Below are positions 23,306-30,671 of a DNA stretch of 64,000 bases, in pieces. The translations under genes were made by a program, and so were the position numbers. The DNA comes from Mycobacterium neglectum (GTDB lineage Bacteria > Actinomycetota > Actinomycetes > Mycobacteriales > Mycobacteriaceae). The notes below the pieces were generated by a model, which was not told the origin of the DNA, searched no databases, and saw nothing but the letters and a program-made list of their open reading frames with translations. How positions within the stretch are numbered: the first letter of the stretch is position 1; each line of letters begins with the position of its first letter. The stretch lies in NCBI RefSeq assembly GCF_002591975.1, contig NZ_NVQE01000007.1:62001-126000 (forward strand), written 5' to 3'.

Positions 23306-24187
23306 GTGGCCGAGCCCGGGCCCAACGCCGTCGCGCGCATGCTGGGGCTGCTCGGTGACGAGTGGACGCTGCTCGTCGTCCAGCAAGCACTCCTCGGCAT
23401 TACACGGTACGGCGACTTCCGGACGCGACTGCCCATCTCGAACTCGGTGTTGACGGCGCGGCTACGGTCGCTGACCGACGCGGCACTGCTGGAACGTCTT
23501 TCCTACCAGTCGAATCCGCCCCGGTCGGAGTACGTCATCACCGAACGCTCCCGGTCGCTGTGGCCGATGCTGGTGTCGATCTGGGAGTGGGAGCGGCACT
23601 GGGTGCCCGACCACAGCGATCCACTACCCGGCATGCGCCACACCCCCTGCGGCGGTGACTTCACCCCTGTGGTCACGTGCGGCTCGTGCAGCGAGGCCGC
23701 GAGTGAGAAAGACGTTGTCGCGCAGTGGGGGCCGAGCGGCTCCTGGCCACGCTCGATACCTGGGGCGGCCACCCGGCGACGCTCTGCGTCCGATCAGGCC
23801 GCGGGACTGTTCCCCCAGACGATGAGCGTCATGGGAAACCGCTGGGGTTTCGCACTGCTGGTCGCGGCATTCGTCGGAATGAGCCGCTTCACCGATTTCC
23901 AGACGCAGCTGAACGCCCCTCCCGGTTCGATCACCGACCGGCTGTCGATTTTCACCGGCAACGGGGTGTTCCAGGTGTCCGACAACCGGTATCGCCTGAC
24001 CGAGAAGGGCCGTGCCCTGTTCCCGGTTCTGGTGACCGCGCTGCACTGGGCGCAGCGCTGGTACCCGGCACCCGAAGGGCCCGCGGTGATCCTTACGCAC
24101 ACGACGTGCGGAGGCGAGTTCACCGCGGTGCTGCAGTGCGATCAGTGCTCAGAACCGCTACGCGGCGCGCACGTCCAAGCGACCTGA
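23306..24187 (+). CDS. Tandem HxlR-type transcriptional regulator with duplicated Cys motif
   Basis: 293 residues with two HxlR winged-helix domains in one chain: about 10-100 (LLGDEWTLLVVQQALLGITRYGDF) and about 170-260 (VMGNRWGFALLVAAFVGMSRFTDF). Each half ends with a similar three-Cys segment, CGGDFTPVVTCGSCSE and CGGEFTAVLQCDQCSE, resembling a small metal or redox site. The GTG start is directly after the carotenoid oxygenase stop. HxlR proteins normally work as dimers; here the dimer is covalent. Probably regulates the thiolase/dioxygenase operon. Confidence 0.85.
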   Translation: MAEPGPNAVARMLGLLGDEWTLLVVQQALLGITRYGDFRTRLPISNSVLTARLRSLTDAALLERLSYQSNPPRSEYVITERSRSLWPMLVSIWEWERHWVPDHSDPLPGMRHTPCGGDFTPVVTCGSCSEAASEKDVVAQWGPSGSWPRSIPGAATRRRSASDQAAGLFPQTMSVMGNRWGFALLVAAFVGMSRFTDFQTQLNAPPGSITDRLSIFTGNGVFQVSDNRYRLTEKGRALFPVLVTALHWAQRWYPAPEGPAVILTHTTCGGEFTAVLQCDQCSEPLRGAHVQAT

Positions 24188-24205
24188 AAAAGTTGCGGAA
24201 AAATT

Positions 24206-24232
24206 CTGGCACTCTCCCTATGAGAGTGCTAA
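24206..24232. promoter_or_regulatory. CIRCE element (HrcA operator) upstream of hsp20
   Basis: cTGGCACTC - nine bases - GAGTGCTAA matches the CIRCE inverted repeat TTAGCACTC-N9-GAGTGCTAA except for two left-end bases. It is 72 bases before the Hsp20 GTG, so HrcA heat-shock repression is expected. Confidence 0.85.
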
Positions 24233-24258
24233 CCTCGCAGGTGCACAGTGATTTAGTC

Positions 24259-24277
24259 GCCCGCCAGAGGGGCGGGC
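24259..24277 (+). promoter_or_regulatory. Stem-loop in the hsp20 5' leader
   Basis: GCCCGCC (24259-24265), a five-base loop, then GGCGGGC (24271-24277). It lies between CIRCE and the strong AGGAGG ribosome-binding site (24290-24295). May stabilise the leader or tune translation with temperature. Confidence 0.5.
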
Positions 24278-24304
24278 TCTGAGTGACATAGGAGGTGGAT
24301 TGCT

Positions 24305-24754
24305 GTGCTTCGTTTTGATCCGTTCAGTGACCTTGACGCGTTGACCCGGGGACTGCTGACCAGCCAGACCGGATCAACTCGCACCCCTCGGTTCATGCCG
24401 ATGGACCTGTGCAAGATCGACGACCATTACGTGCTGACCGCGGACCTGCCTGGCATCGACCCGGGATCGGTGGATGTCGACGTCGACAGCGGCACCCTCA
24501 CGATCTCCGCGCATCGCACCGCCCGATCAGAGGATGCCGTCCAGTGGCTCGCCAATGAGCGCTTCTTCGGCACCTACCGGCGACAGCTTTCCCTCGGGGA
24601 AGGCATTGACGCGACGGCGATTTCGGCGACATACGAGAACGGCGTGCTCACCGTGACAATCCCGGTCGCCGAGCGCGCCAAGCCGCGCAAGATCGAGATC
24701 ACTCACAGCGGCCGCCAACAGTCGATCGAGCCAACCACCGTCGATTCCGAGTAG
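24305..24754 (+). CDS. Hsp20/alpha-crystallin small heat-shock protein
   Basis: 149 residues; an ATP-independent holdase chaperone forming oligomers. Alpha-crystallin domain about 35-130: KIDDHYVLTADLPGIDPGSVDVDV, RFFGTYRRQLSLGEGID and the conserved ATYENGVLTVTIPV. GTG start nine bases after AGGAGG. Controlled by the CIRCE element upstream. Resembles mycobacterial Hsp18-type proteins. Confidence 0.94.
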   Translation: MLRFDPFSDLDALTRGLLTSQTGSTRTPRFMPMDLCKIDDHYVLTADLPGIDPGSVDVDVDSGTLTISAHRTARSEDAVQWLANERFFGTYRRQLSLGEGIDATAISATYENGVLTVTIPVAERAKPRKIEITHSGRQQSIEPTTVDSE

Positions 24755-24762
24755 CCGCTCAC

Positions 24763-24820
24763 TCGAGACTGCGGGCAGATCGCCAATTAGAGACGAATCG
24801 CGATCTGTCCGCAGACTCGA
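24763..24820. terminator. Long hairpin between convergent hsp20 and acetyltransferase genes
   Basis: Two 21-base arms (24763-24783 and 24800-24820) pair with only two mismatches around a 16-base loop. There is no T-tract. Its place between two converging stops suggests a bidirectional terminator. Confidence 0.65.
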
Positions 24821-24835
24821 CGTGCCGAGAAGACG

Positions 24836-25432
24836 TCAGCCGTGACGGTTCAGCCGGTACAGCAGGTTGTTCCGCACGGAGGGCCACTCGATATCCAGGA
24901 TCGAGTACACGACGGTGTCGCGCCGCGACCCATCGGCCAGCACCTGGTGACTGCGCAGGACGCCGTCGAGTTTCGCGCCCAGCCGCTCGATCGCGCCGCG
25001 ACTGGTGAAATTGAAGAAGTGCGTACGGAATTCGACTGCTACACAATCCAGCTCGTCGAAGGCGTGGCCGAGCATCAGCAGCTTCGTCTCGCTGTTGACC
25101 CCGCTGCGGCGCGTCGACTCCACGTACCAGGTGTTGCCGATCTCCAGTCGTCGGTTGACCGGGTCGACGTTCATGTAGCTCGACGAGCCGACCAACGTGC
25201 CATCCAGCCGGCGCACCACCATCGTCAGTCCGGTATCGGGCGCCTGCACCGCCAAGCGGGCGTCGACCCACCGCTCGACCGTTTCCGGGGCAGGTGCGGC
25301 GGTGAACCAGAGGCGACCCAGTTCACCGTCGGCGGCAGCCGCACTGATCTCCGGAACATGGTCGCGGCTAATCGGTTCCAGCGTCACCCAGCGGTCCCCG
25401 GTCAATGAGACCGGTTCGACGAACCCGCTCAT
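24836..25432 (-). CDS. GNAT-family N-acetyltransferase (RimJ/RimL-like)
   Basis: 198-residue acetyl-CoA-dependent acetyltransferase. Signature: LEIGNTWYVESTRRSGVNSETKLLMLGHAFDEL (two adjacent stretches), followed by VEFRTHFFNFTSRGAIERLGAKLDG, typical of the RimJ/L and small-molecule acetyltransferase type in actinobacteria. The start at ATG 25432 overlaps the upstream membrane-protein stop by four bases. Acceptor substrate unknown. Confidence 0.83.
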   Translation of the reverse strand: MSGFVEPVSLTGDRWVTLEPISRDHVPEISAAAADGELGRLWFTAAPAPETVERWVDARLAVQAPDTGLTMVVRRLDGTLVGSSSYMNVDPVNRRLEIGNTWYVESTRRSGVNSETKLLMLGHAFDELDCVAVEFRTHFFNFTSRGAIERLGAKLDGVLRSHQVLADGSRRDTVVYSILDIEWPSVRNNLLYRLNRHG

Positions 25433-25866
25433 GTCGTCCGACCGGTGGAAGCCGACCACGCGGCGATCATCGCCAACACCGACAGCAACGCCGCCGCGAT
25501 CGCCACCGCGACGCCGATGTAGAGGCCGTATCCCGCCGACACCGGGGTGTACACGTAGAGCCGGTAGTAGAACACGGTGAGCACCACCAGGAGCACCGAA
25601 ATAGCCAGCGCTGCCGACGATGCCACCCGAGCCGACAACCCGCGTGCCGCCATCGCTCCCGCCACGATCAAGGTCGCTGCCAGCAAGACGATGAGCTGAC
25701 CGACGCCGAAGCCGGCTAGCCGGTTCCGCAGTTCATCCATATCGCCGACGACGCCACCGACCGCGCTGGCGCGCGCACCATCAGCCGTCAACCAGGGCAA
25801 CCACGCATTGACCACGAGGACCGCTGCACACAGTGCGACCAGCCAACCGGGACGCAGGCGCGACAT
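25429..25866 (-). CDS. Hypothetical membrane protein, four helices
   Basis: 145 residues with transmembrane segments near 7-25, 55-75, 80-100 and 115-140. The loop ADGARASAVGGVVGD between helices 1 and 2 is probably outside. Resembles small actinobacterial membrane proteins of unknown role. Co-transcribed with the acetyltransferase. Its leaderless ATG (TAGTCT-N6-ATG) lies 22 bases from the divergent cupin ATG. Confidence 0.65.
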   Translation of the reverse strand: MSRLRPGWLVALCAAVLVVNAWLPWLTADGARASAVGGVVGDMDELRNRLAGFGVGQLIVLLAATLIVAGAMAARGLSARVASSAALAISVLLVVLTVFYYRLYVYTPVSAGYGLYIGVAVAIAAALLSVLAMIAAWSASTGRTT

Positions 25867-25872
25867 GAACCG

Positions 25873-25882
25873 AGACTACGGT
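25873..25882. promoter_or_regulatory. Overlapping divergent leaderless -10 boxes
   Basis: Minus strand: TAGTCT (complement of 25873-25878), six bases, ATG at 25866. Plus strand: TACGGT (25877-25882), six bases, ATG at 25889. The two -10 boxes share bases 25877-25878, so the two promoters should exclude each other. Confidence 0.55.
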
Positions 25883-25888
25883 ATTGCC

Positions 25889-26335
25889 ATGACCGAACTG
25901 CCCGACTGGGCGCGCCACCTCGACATGGCCCCTCACCCCGAGGGCGGCTGGTACAAGGAGACTTGGCGCAGCGAGTTGACGGTGCCCCAATCGGCACTTC
26001 CGCTGGACTACACCGGCCCGCGCAGTGCGGGAACGGCAATCCTGTTTCTGCTCATGCCGGGCCAGCAATCGGCGTGGCACACCGTGCGCAGCGCCGAGGT
26101 GTGGCTCTACCACTCAGGCGGGCCGCTGCTCCTCGAGTTCGGCCCCGAACAGGACACCGCCACAACATATCTGCTCGGCGCGGACATCCTCGCCGGCCAA
26201 TCCCCCCAAATTGTCATTCCGCCGGGTCACTGGCAGCGCGCCCGCCCGCGTGACGACCAGCCGTGCCTCGTCAGCTGCGTCGTGGTGCCTGGATTCGACT
26301 TCGCCGACTTCGCTCTCGGGGCGTCTACCGACTGA
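25889..26335 (+). CDS. Cupin protein, DUF985 family
   Basis: 148-residue single cupin barrel. Family motifs: HPEGGWYKETWR, AILFLLMPGQQSAWHTVRSAEVWLYHSG (two stretches) and a second cupin block IPPGHWQRARP. His and Glu in WHTVRSAEVW and His in GHW likely hold a metal. A short role in sugar or nucleotide metabolism is possible, but the family function is not settled. The ATG at 25889 is favoured by the leaderless promoter; ATG 25865 is an alternative. Confidence 0.8.
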   Translation: MTELPDWARHLDMAPHPEGGWYKETWRSELTVPQSALPLDYTGPRSAGTAILFLLMPGQQSAWHTVRSAEVWLYHSGGPLLLEFGPEQDTATTYLLGADILAGQSPQIVIPPGHWQRARPRDDQPCLVSCVVVPGFDFADFALGASTD

Positions 26336-27047
26336 GCAGATCGACCGCGGCGGAGACCAGTTCGGCGTTGCCCGGTGTCAGCGAACCATCCGGCAGGCGA
26401 ACCGTGTCCTCCAGTCCGATGCGGGTCTGCACGCCGCACCGGCCTGCGTGTTCCACTAAGGCCCAACAACTTTCGTCGAGCCCATGCAGCAGCACCGGTG
26501 CCGGAGACCCCACCGCCATCACCTGACTGAGCAGGGCGTCGGCGGTGGCGATATCACCGTCGCCCTGCAGTTCGATCATCACCCGCATGCAGTGTGCAGC
26601 GATGTCGGAGGCCGCCCACGAGGCCGCCGCCTCGGCGTGGAAGATGCCGACCTCGACGCCCAGGCCCTTGCCGAGCAGCAACTCAGCGAGCGCTTCGGCG
26701 CCTGGTTCATGCCAGTTCACCGAGGCGAAGTCGGGCAGCTCGCTCCACCGATCGACGGCACGCAGCCGGGCGTCGGCGTCGGGCAACGCCCAGTAGCCGG
26801 TCGTCACACCCAGGGGCAAGCCGGGAACCGCGTGACGTACCGCCGATACCGCGGCGTCGACGACGGCAGGCTCCAACGAATCGACGCCGTCGGCGGTCTT
26901 GGGATGCATGTGCACAGCCTTGGCACCCGCCTGATGCGCGGCGAGCGCCTCGGCGGCCAGTTGATCCGGCGAGACCGGAAGGTTGGGGTGTTGGTCGGGA
27001 GTGCGAGCACCGTTGATGCACGCCTTGACGTAGGTCTTGGAGGGCAT
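26325..27047 (-). CDS. BKACE family (DUF849) beta-keto acid cleavage enzyme
   Basis: 240-residue TIM-barrel protein. BKACE enzymes condense a beta-keto acid with acetyl-CoA and split it to acetoacetate and a new CoA ester. Visible: KACINGARTP, the Zn-binding HMHPKTADGVDSL, FHAEAAASW and GLEDTVRLPDG. It is shorter than classical members (about 270-310), mainly in the middle. ATG at 27047 preferred over the GTG one codon upstream. Its stop overlaps the converging cupin gene by 11 bases. Confidence 0.82.
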   Translation of the reverse strand: MPSKTYVKACINGARTPDQHPNLPVSPDQLAAEALAAHQAGAKAVHMHPKTADGVDSLEPAVVDAAVSAVRHAVPGLPLGVTTGYWALPDADARLRAVDRWSELPDFASVNWHEPGAEALAELLLGKGLGVEVGIFHAEAAASWAASDIAAHCMRVMIELQGDGDIATADALLSQVMAVGSPAPVLLHGLDESCWALVEHAGRCGVQTRIGLEDTVRLPDGSLTPGNAELVSAAVDLLSR

Positions 27048-27079
27048 CACCCCATCTTTGCAGCGACCGGCGCACAGAG

Positions 27080-27457
27080 TCAGAGTCGGCCGGCGCGCAG
27101 CTTGTCGAGTAGCCGTCGATCCCGCTTGGTCGGCCGCCCCGCACCCCGGTCGCGGACCGCGACCGCAACCGTCTCGGTCGGCTCGGGTTTGGGCGTTCGG
27201 TCGAGGAAGCAGGTCGCTGCATCGGCGGCACCGACGCGCTTCTGGATCACCCGCACCACCTCGACGACCCGCGTGGTCTGACCCACCAGTGCGCGGACCT
27301 CGTCACCCGGTGCCACCGTGGTGGCCGGCTTGGCCGGCCGCCCGTTCACCCGCACGTGCCCACCCCGGCACGCGTCGACGGCGGCGGGTCGCGTCTTGAC
27401 GAGCCGGACCGACCACAGCCAGCGATCCACGCGCGTCGACTCCACGCCATCCATCAT
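27080..27457 (-). CDS. S4-domain RNA-binding protein (HslR/Hsp15-like)
   Basis: 125 residues. The S4 fold occupies about 8-70: TRVDRWLWSVRLVKTRPAAVDACRGGHVRVNGRPAK (two stretches) is the hallmark of Hsp15-like proteins, which bind 50S subunits carrying stalled nascent chains. The C-terminus is basic (GRPTKRDRRLLDKLRAGR). Two start codons in a row (27457, 27454). Sits 32 bases behind the BKACE start with the same direction, possibly co-transcribed. Confidence 0.86.
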   Translation of the reverse strand: MMDGVESTRVDRWLWSVRLVKTRPAAVDACRGGHVRVNGRPAKPATTVAPGDEVRALVGQTTRVVEVVRVIQKRVGAADAATCFLDRTPKPEPTETVAVAVRDRGAGRPTKRDRRLLDKLRAGRL

Positions 27458-27535
27458 GGACCAAGTAGTGGGGGCCGCGCGATTGAAGGACAGCCGCTTC
27501 TGGCACTCATCCCGCCGCGATAGGAGATCCAGAGA

Positions 27536-30424
27536 TCAGGGGTTGATCATTGTTTCGCCGGCGCCCGCGATCGCAAACTTCGCGCTGCGGAAGTCACCGA
27601 TCCCCGCTTGTGCGTCTCCACCATCGGTCGCGATGGCACCGTTGTAGAGATTGCTTTGGCCATTTATCCCAGCCTTCGCAATGCCTCCGTTTTTGACCGT
27701 GGCAATGTTGAATCCGCTGGTGACGCCGGAAGTCCCGGCACTCGCGGCCCCCCCGTTTTCGACCGTGGCCGTGTTTTCACCGTTGAAGGCGCCCGTCCCG
27801 GCTGTCGCAGCCCCTCCGTTTTCGACCGTGGCCGTGTTTCTTCCGTTTCCGTCGCCGTCAGTCCCAGCACTCGCAGCCCCACCGTTTATGACCGTGGCCG
27901 TGTTACCACTGTTTTGGGAGCCACGTACGCCGGCCTCCGCTGACGCGGCAATCAGTGACGCGCCGCTCGCGCTAGCCGTGTTCCCCGTGTTGTCGTCACC
28001 GTTGGTGCCGGCTTGTGCGCGCCCACCGCCGGTGGCGTTCGCAACGTTGTTGTTATTTCTGACGCCCAACGCGCCGGCGTGGGCCTCGCTCCCATCACCG
28101 TCAGCGGTCGCCGTGTTGTTATCGCTGTCGCCTGCGCAGTACGAACAGTCACGACTGCCGGCGTTGGCTACACCCCCCATGGTCGCGTGAGCGGTGTTGC
28201 CGGTGAAATCATTCCCGTTGGTTCCTGCGGTGGCCAAGCTTCCCTCGCCGACGGCAGTAGCTATGTTGCCCCTGTTGTTGGTGCCATATTCCCCAACTCT
28301 CGCAGTCCCTCCGTTTTCGGCCGTGGCCATGTTGCCGTCGTTGTCGTCGCCATTTGAGCCGGCCCATGCTGACGTCGGATTCGCTGACGCGCCCGCGGTC
28401 GCCGTGGCGGAGTTGTTGTCGCTATTGGTGCTGCCGGAGGCAGCTGCGGCAGTGGCACCCACGCCGTTCGCGCTCGCGGTGTTGCTGTTATTCCCGGACC
28501 CGACTGTGCCTGCAGCGGCGAGACCACCGTTGAGTGCGGTGGCTCTGTTCCCCGTGTTGTCGTCACCAGACCCGCCGGCTTCTGCGGTACCGCCGCCGGT
28601 GGCCTCCGCAACGTTGTTGTGATTTCTATCGCCCGATCCGGCGTAGGCCTTGCTTCCCACGCCGTCAGCGGTCGCCGTGTTGTTGTCGTTGTCATCGCCG
28701 CCAGCCCCGGCTGCGGCAGTCGCGTCCGCGCCGTTCGCGCTAGCGGTGTTGCCGTCATGACCGGAGCCGAAGCGGCCTGCCACGGCAACACCACCGTTGA
28801 GTGCGTTGGCTCTGTTCCCCGTGCTGTCGTCACTATTGGTGCCGGCTTGTGCGATCCCGCCGCCAGTGGCGTTCGCAACGTTGTTGTTGTTTCTGCTGCC
28901 CGCGACTCCGGCGTAGGCCTGGCTCCCATCACCGTCGGCGGTCGCCGTGTTGTTATCGCTGTCGCTGCCGCCGCACGAACAGTCACCGGCGCCGGCGATG
29001 GCGATACCGCCCATGGTCGCGTGAGCAGTGTTGCCGGTGCTATCGCTTCCGTCGGTTCCTGCGGTGGCCAAGCTTCCGGCGCCGGCGGCAGTAGCGATGT
29101 TGCCGGTGTTGTTGTCCCCGAATGCACCCGCTTCGGCCTGCCCTCCACCGCTCGCCGATGCCTGGTTGCCACTGTTCCGTTCGCCGCCGTACCCGGCGTA
29201 GGCCTCGCTTCCGAACCCGACGGCACTGGCAATGTTGTTGTCGTTGTCGTTGCCGCCCTGGCAGCCGCAGTCACCGCTGCCGGCGACGGCGACACCGCCG
29301 TAATTGGCGAACGCGCGGTTGAAGTCGTTGTCATCACCGGCATTTCCCGCGGTCGCCGTGCCGCCGTTGAACGCCATCGCGCGGTTGTAATCGTTGCCCT
29401 GCCCGTCGCCGCCCGCTTCGGCCGTCGCATTTGTTCCCCACGCGAACGCCCGATTGCCGACGCCGCCGCTTGCCCTCGCAGACGCATTGACCCCGATGGC
29501 GATCGCATAGCTGCCCCACCCGCTCGCATACGCGTGCGAACCCGCACCGATCGACAGCGCGAACGAACCCCACCCCGTCGAGCTGAAGGTGAAATCACCG
29601 ATCTTGATCATGAAGAGAATCGGCGGGTCGGACTGCACCGCCGCGACCGACACCAACGCATTGGCGGTCTGCAACGAATCGGCGGACTGCAGAGTGACGT
29701 CTTCGGTTTCGGTGCGCCGGGTCAAGGCAAACAACGCCAACATCGCCGACGACTCGATCGGATCAGTCGGGCCCGGCGATTCGCCCGGATCCACACCACC
29801 ACCCACAAGTCCGGTCGAAACTATGACCAACGAGGGACCCTCGTTGTCCTCGACGATCACCGAACCCGTGGACGTCAGCAACTCCGTCGGATCCTCGTCG
29901 GGGGGCTCGATGACCAGCGGCGTGCTCGGAGGCAACGGCGGCGGCGGCTCGATCACCACTTCGTCCTCGACGACGAGAGGTCCCGGCGGATCCAGAACCT
30001 CTACCGGGACGTCCTGCAGTGGCGTGTGGTCATTGCCGTTCGGCAAGTCGACAAGCTCGACCGGAACCTCATCGACCAGAGATTCAACGACGGGCAACTC
30101 CGACCCGGGGACCTCAGCGTCCTTGACGTCCGCGTCCTTCGCGTGGACGTCCGCGTCGGCATCCATCGCGCCGACGTCCTTTTCGTCGGCGTCTTTCTCG
30201 TCGGCGTCTTTCTCGTCGGCGTCTTTCTCGTCGGCGTCGCTACCGGAATCTTGGGCGTCGTTGTCCTCAGGGGCATTGTTCGACGGGTCGCGGGGCGAGG
30301 AGTCCGAGGTCGACTCCCCCTCGGTTGTCGCGAACGCCACCGCGGGCAGGCCCACAATCGCCGCGCCGACACCCAACGCCACCGCCAACGCACCAACCCG
30401 ACCGATGTGCTTCGCACAACTCAT
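27536..30424 (-). CDS. Large exported repeat protein with YadA-head-like Asn/Gly/Ala repeats
   Basis: 962 residues. N-terminal signal peptide (about 1-33, cleavage near AFATTEG). An acidic linker holds four to five DADEK repeats (about 63-83), then comes a Pro/Glu/Val-rich stalk (to about 220). From about 277 on, the motif SFALSIGAGSHAYASGWGSYAIAIG resembles the YadA/trimeric-autotransporter left-handed beta-roll head. It is followed by about 26 units of 21-28 residues, consensus (D/S)xNxxNxAxAxGGGxAxAGxxG. Units 2, 6 and 18 carry Cys-pair loops (DCGCQGG, DCSCGGS, DCSYCAG). No LPxTG or transmembrane anchor at the C-terminus. Probably secreted or surface-bound; role unknown, adhesin-like by shape. 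Confidence 0.8.
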   Translation of the reverse strand: MSCAKHIGRVGALAVALGVGAAIVGLPAVAFATTEGESTSDSSPRDPSNNAPEDNDAQDSGSDADEKDADEKDADEKDADEKDVGAMDADADVHAKDADVKDAEVPGSELPVVESLVDEVPVELVDLPNGNDHTPLQDVPVEVLDPPGPLVVEDEVVIEPPPPLPPSTPLVIEPPDEDPTELLTSTGSVIVEDNEGPSLVIVSTGLVGGGVDPGESPGPTDPIESSAMLALFALTRRTETEDVTLQSADSLQTANALVSVAAVQSDPPILFMIKIGDFTFSSTGWGSFALSIGAGSHAYASGWGSYAIAIGVNASARASGGVGNRAFAWGTNATAEAGGDGQGNDYNRAMAFNGGTATAGNAGDDNDFNRAFANYGGVAVAGSGDCGCQGGNDNDNNIASAVGFGSEAYAGYGGERNSGNQASASGGGQAEAGAFGDNNTGNIATAAGAGSLATAGTDGSDSTGNTAHATMGGIAIAGAGDCSCGGSDSDNNTATADGDGSQAYAGVAGSRNNNNVANATGGGIAQAGTNSDDSTGNRANALNGGVAVAGRFGSGHDGNTASANGADATAAAGAGGDDNDNNTATADGVGSKAYAGSGDRNHNNVAEATGGGTAEAGGSGDDNTGNRATALNGGLAAAGTVGSGNNSNTASANGVGATAAAASGSTNSDNNSATATAGASANPTSAWAGSNGDDNDGNMATAENGGTARVGEYGTNNRGNIATAVGEGSLATAGTNGNDFTGNTAHATMGGVANAGSRDCSYCAGDSDNNTATADGDGSEAHAGALGVRNNNNVANATGGGRAQAGTNGDDNTGNTASASGASLIAASAEAGVRGSQNSGNTATVINGGAASAGTDGDGNGRNTATVENGGAATAGTGAFNGENTATVENGGAASAGTSGVTSGFNIATVKNGGIAKAGINGQSNLYNGAIATDGGDAQAGIGDFRSAKFAIAGAGETMINP
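30180..30240. repeat. 15-bp minisatellite in the repeat-protein gene
   Basis: About four copies of tcgtcggcgtctttc in tandem, encoding the (DADEK)n acidic linker on the minus strand. The near-perfect copies make it prone to length change by slippage. Confidence 0.9.
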
Positions 30425-30671
30425 CCACGCAGCATATGGACAAGATCAATGTTTAGCCATCACCGCGTATGAGCGACACAAAATACTTTTTGAAGCTAGT
30501 TTTTCTACGACGTCAAAAATTGCTGACGCCCACTTCCCAGCAAACGAGTCGACACCCCAACTACACCCGACCCTTGCCTTATTGTGACCTTATATATGCC
30601 TTATTTTTCTTAGAGATTCGTGTACGGTGGGACCCCAGGCGCACGCAGCACTGCGACGGAAGGAAGCCGAC
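30425..30671. other. AT-rich divergent intergenic region
   Basis: 247 bp between the repeat-protein ATG and the divergent SDR ATG, clearly richer in A+T than its surroundings, with runs such as TTATATATGCCTTATTTTTC. CCTTAT occurs three times (about 30578, 30588, 30599). The plus-strand SDR has GGAAGGAAG before its ATG. No sure -35/-10. The composition would suit Lsr2 binding. Confidence 0.45.

Noticed and set aside
27536-30424. CRISPR array or non-coding satellite in the repeated region
   Set aside because: Repeats are in frame, of variable length and protein-coding with a signal peptide; there are no identical short repeats with unique spacers and no cas genes.
27536-30424. PE-PGRS protein
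   Set aside because: No PE domain at the N-terminus, and the repeat is Asn/Ala-rich with a YadA-like entry rather than GGAGG-type PGRS repeats.
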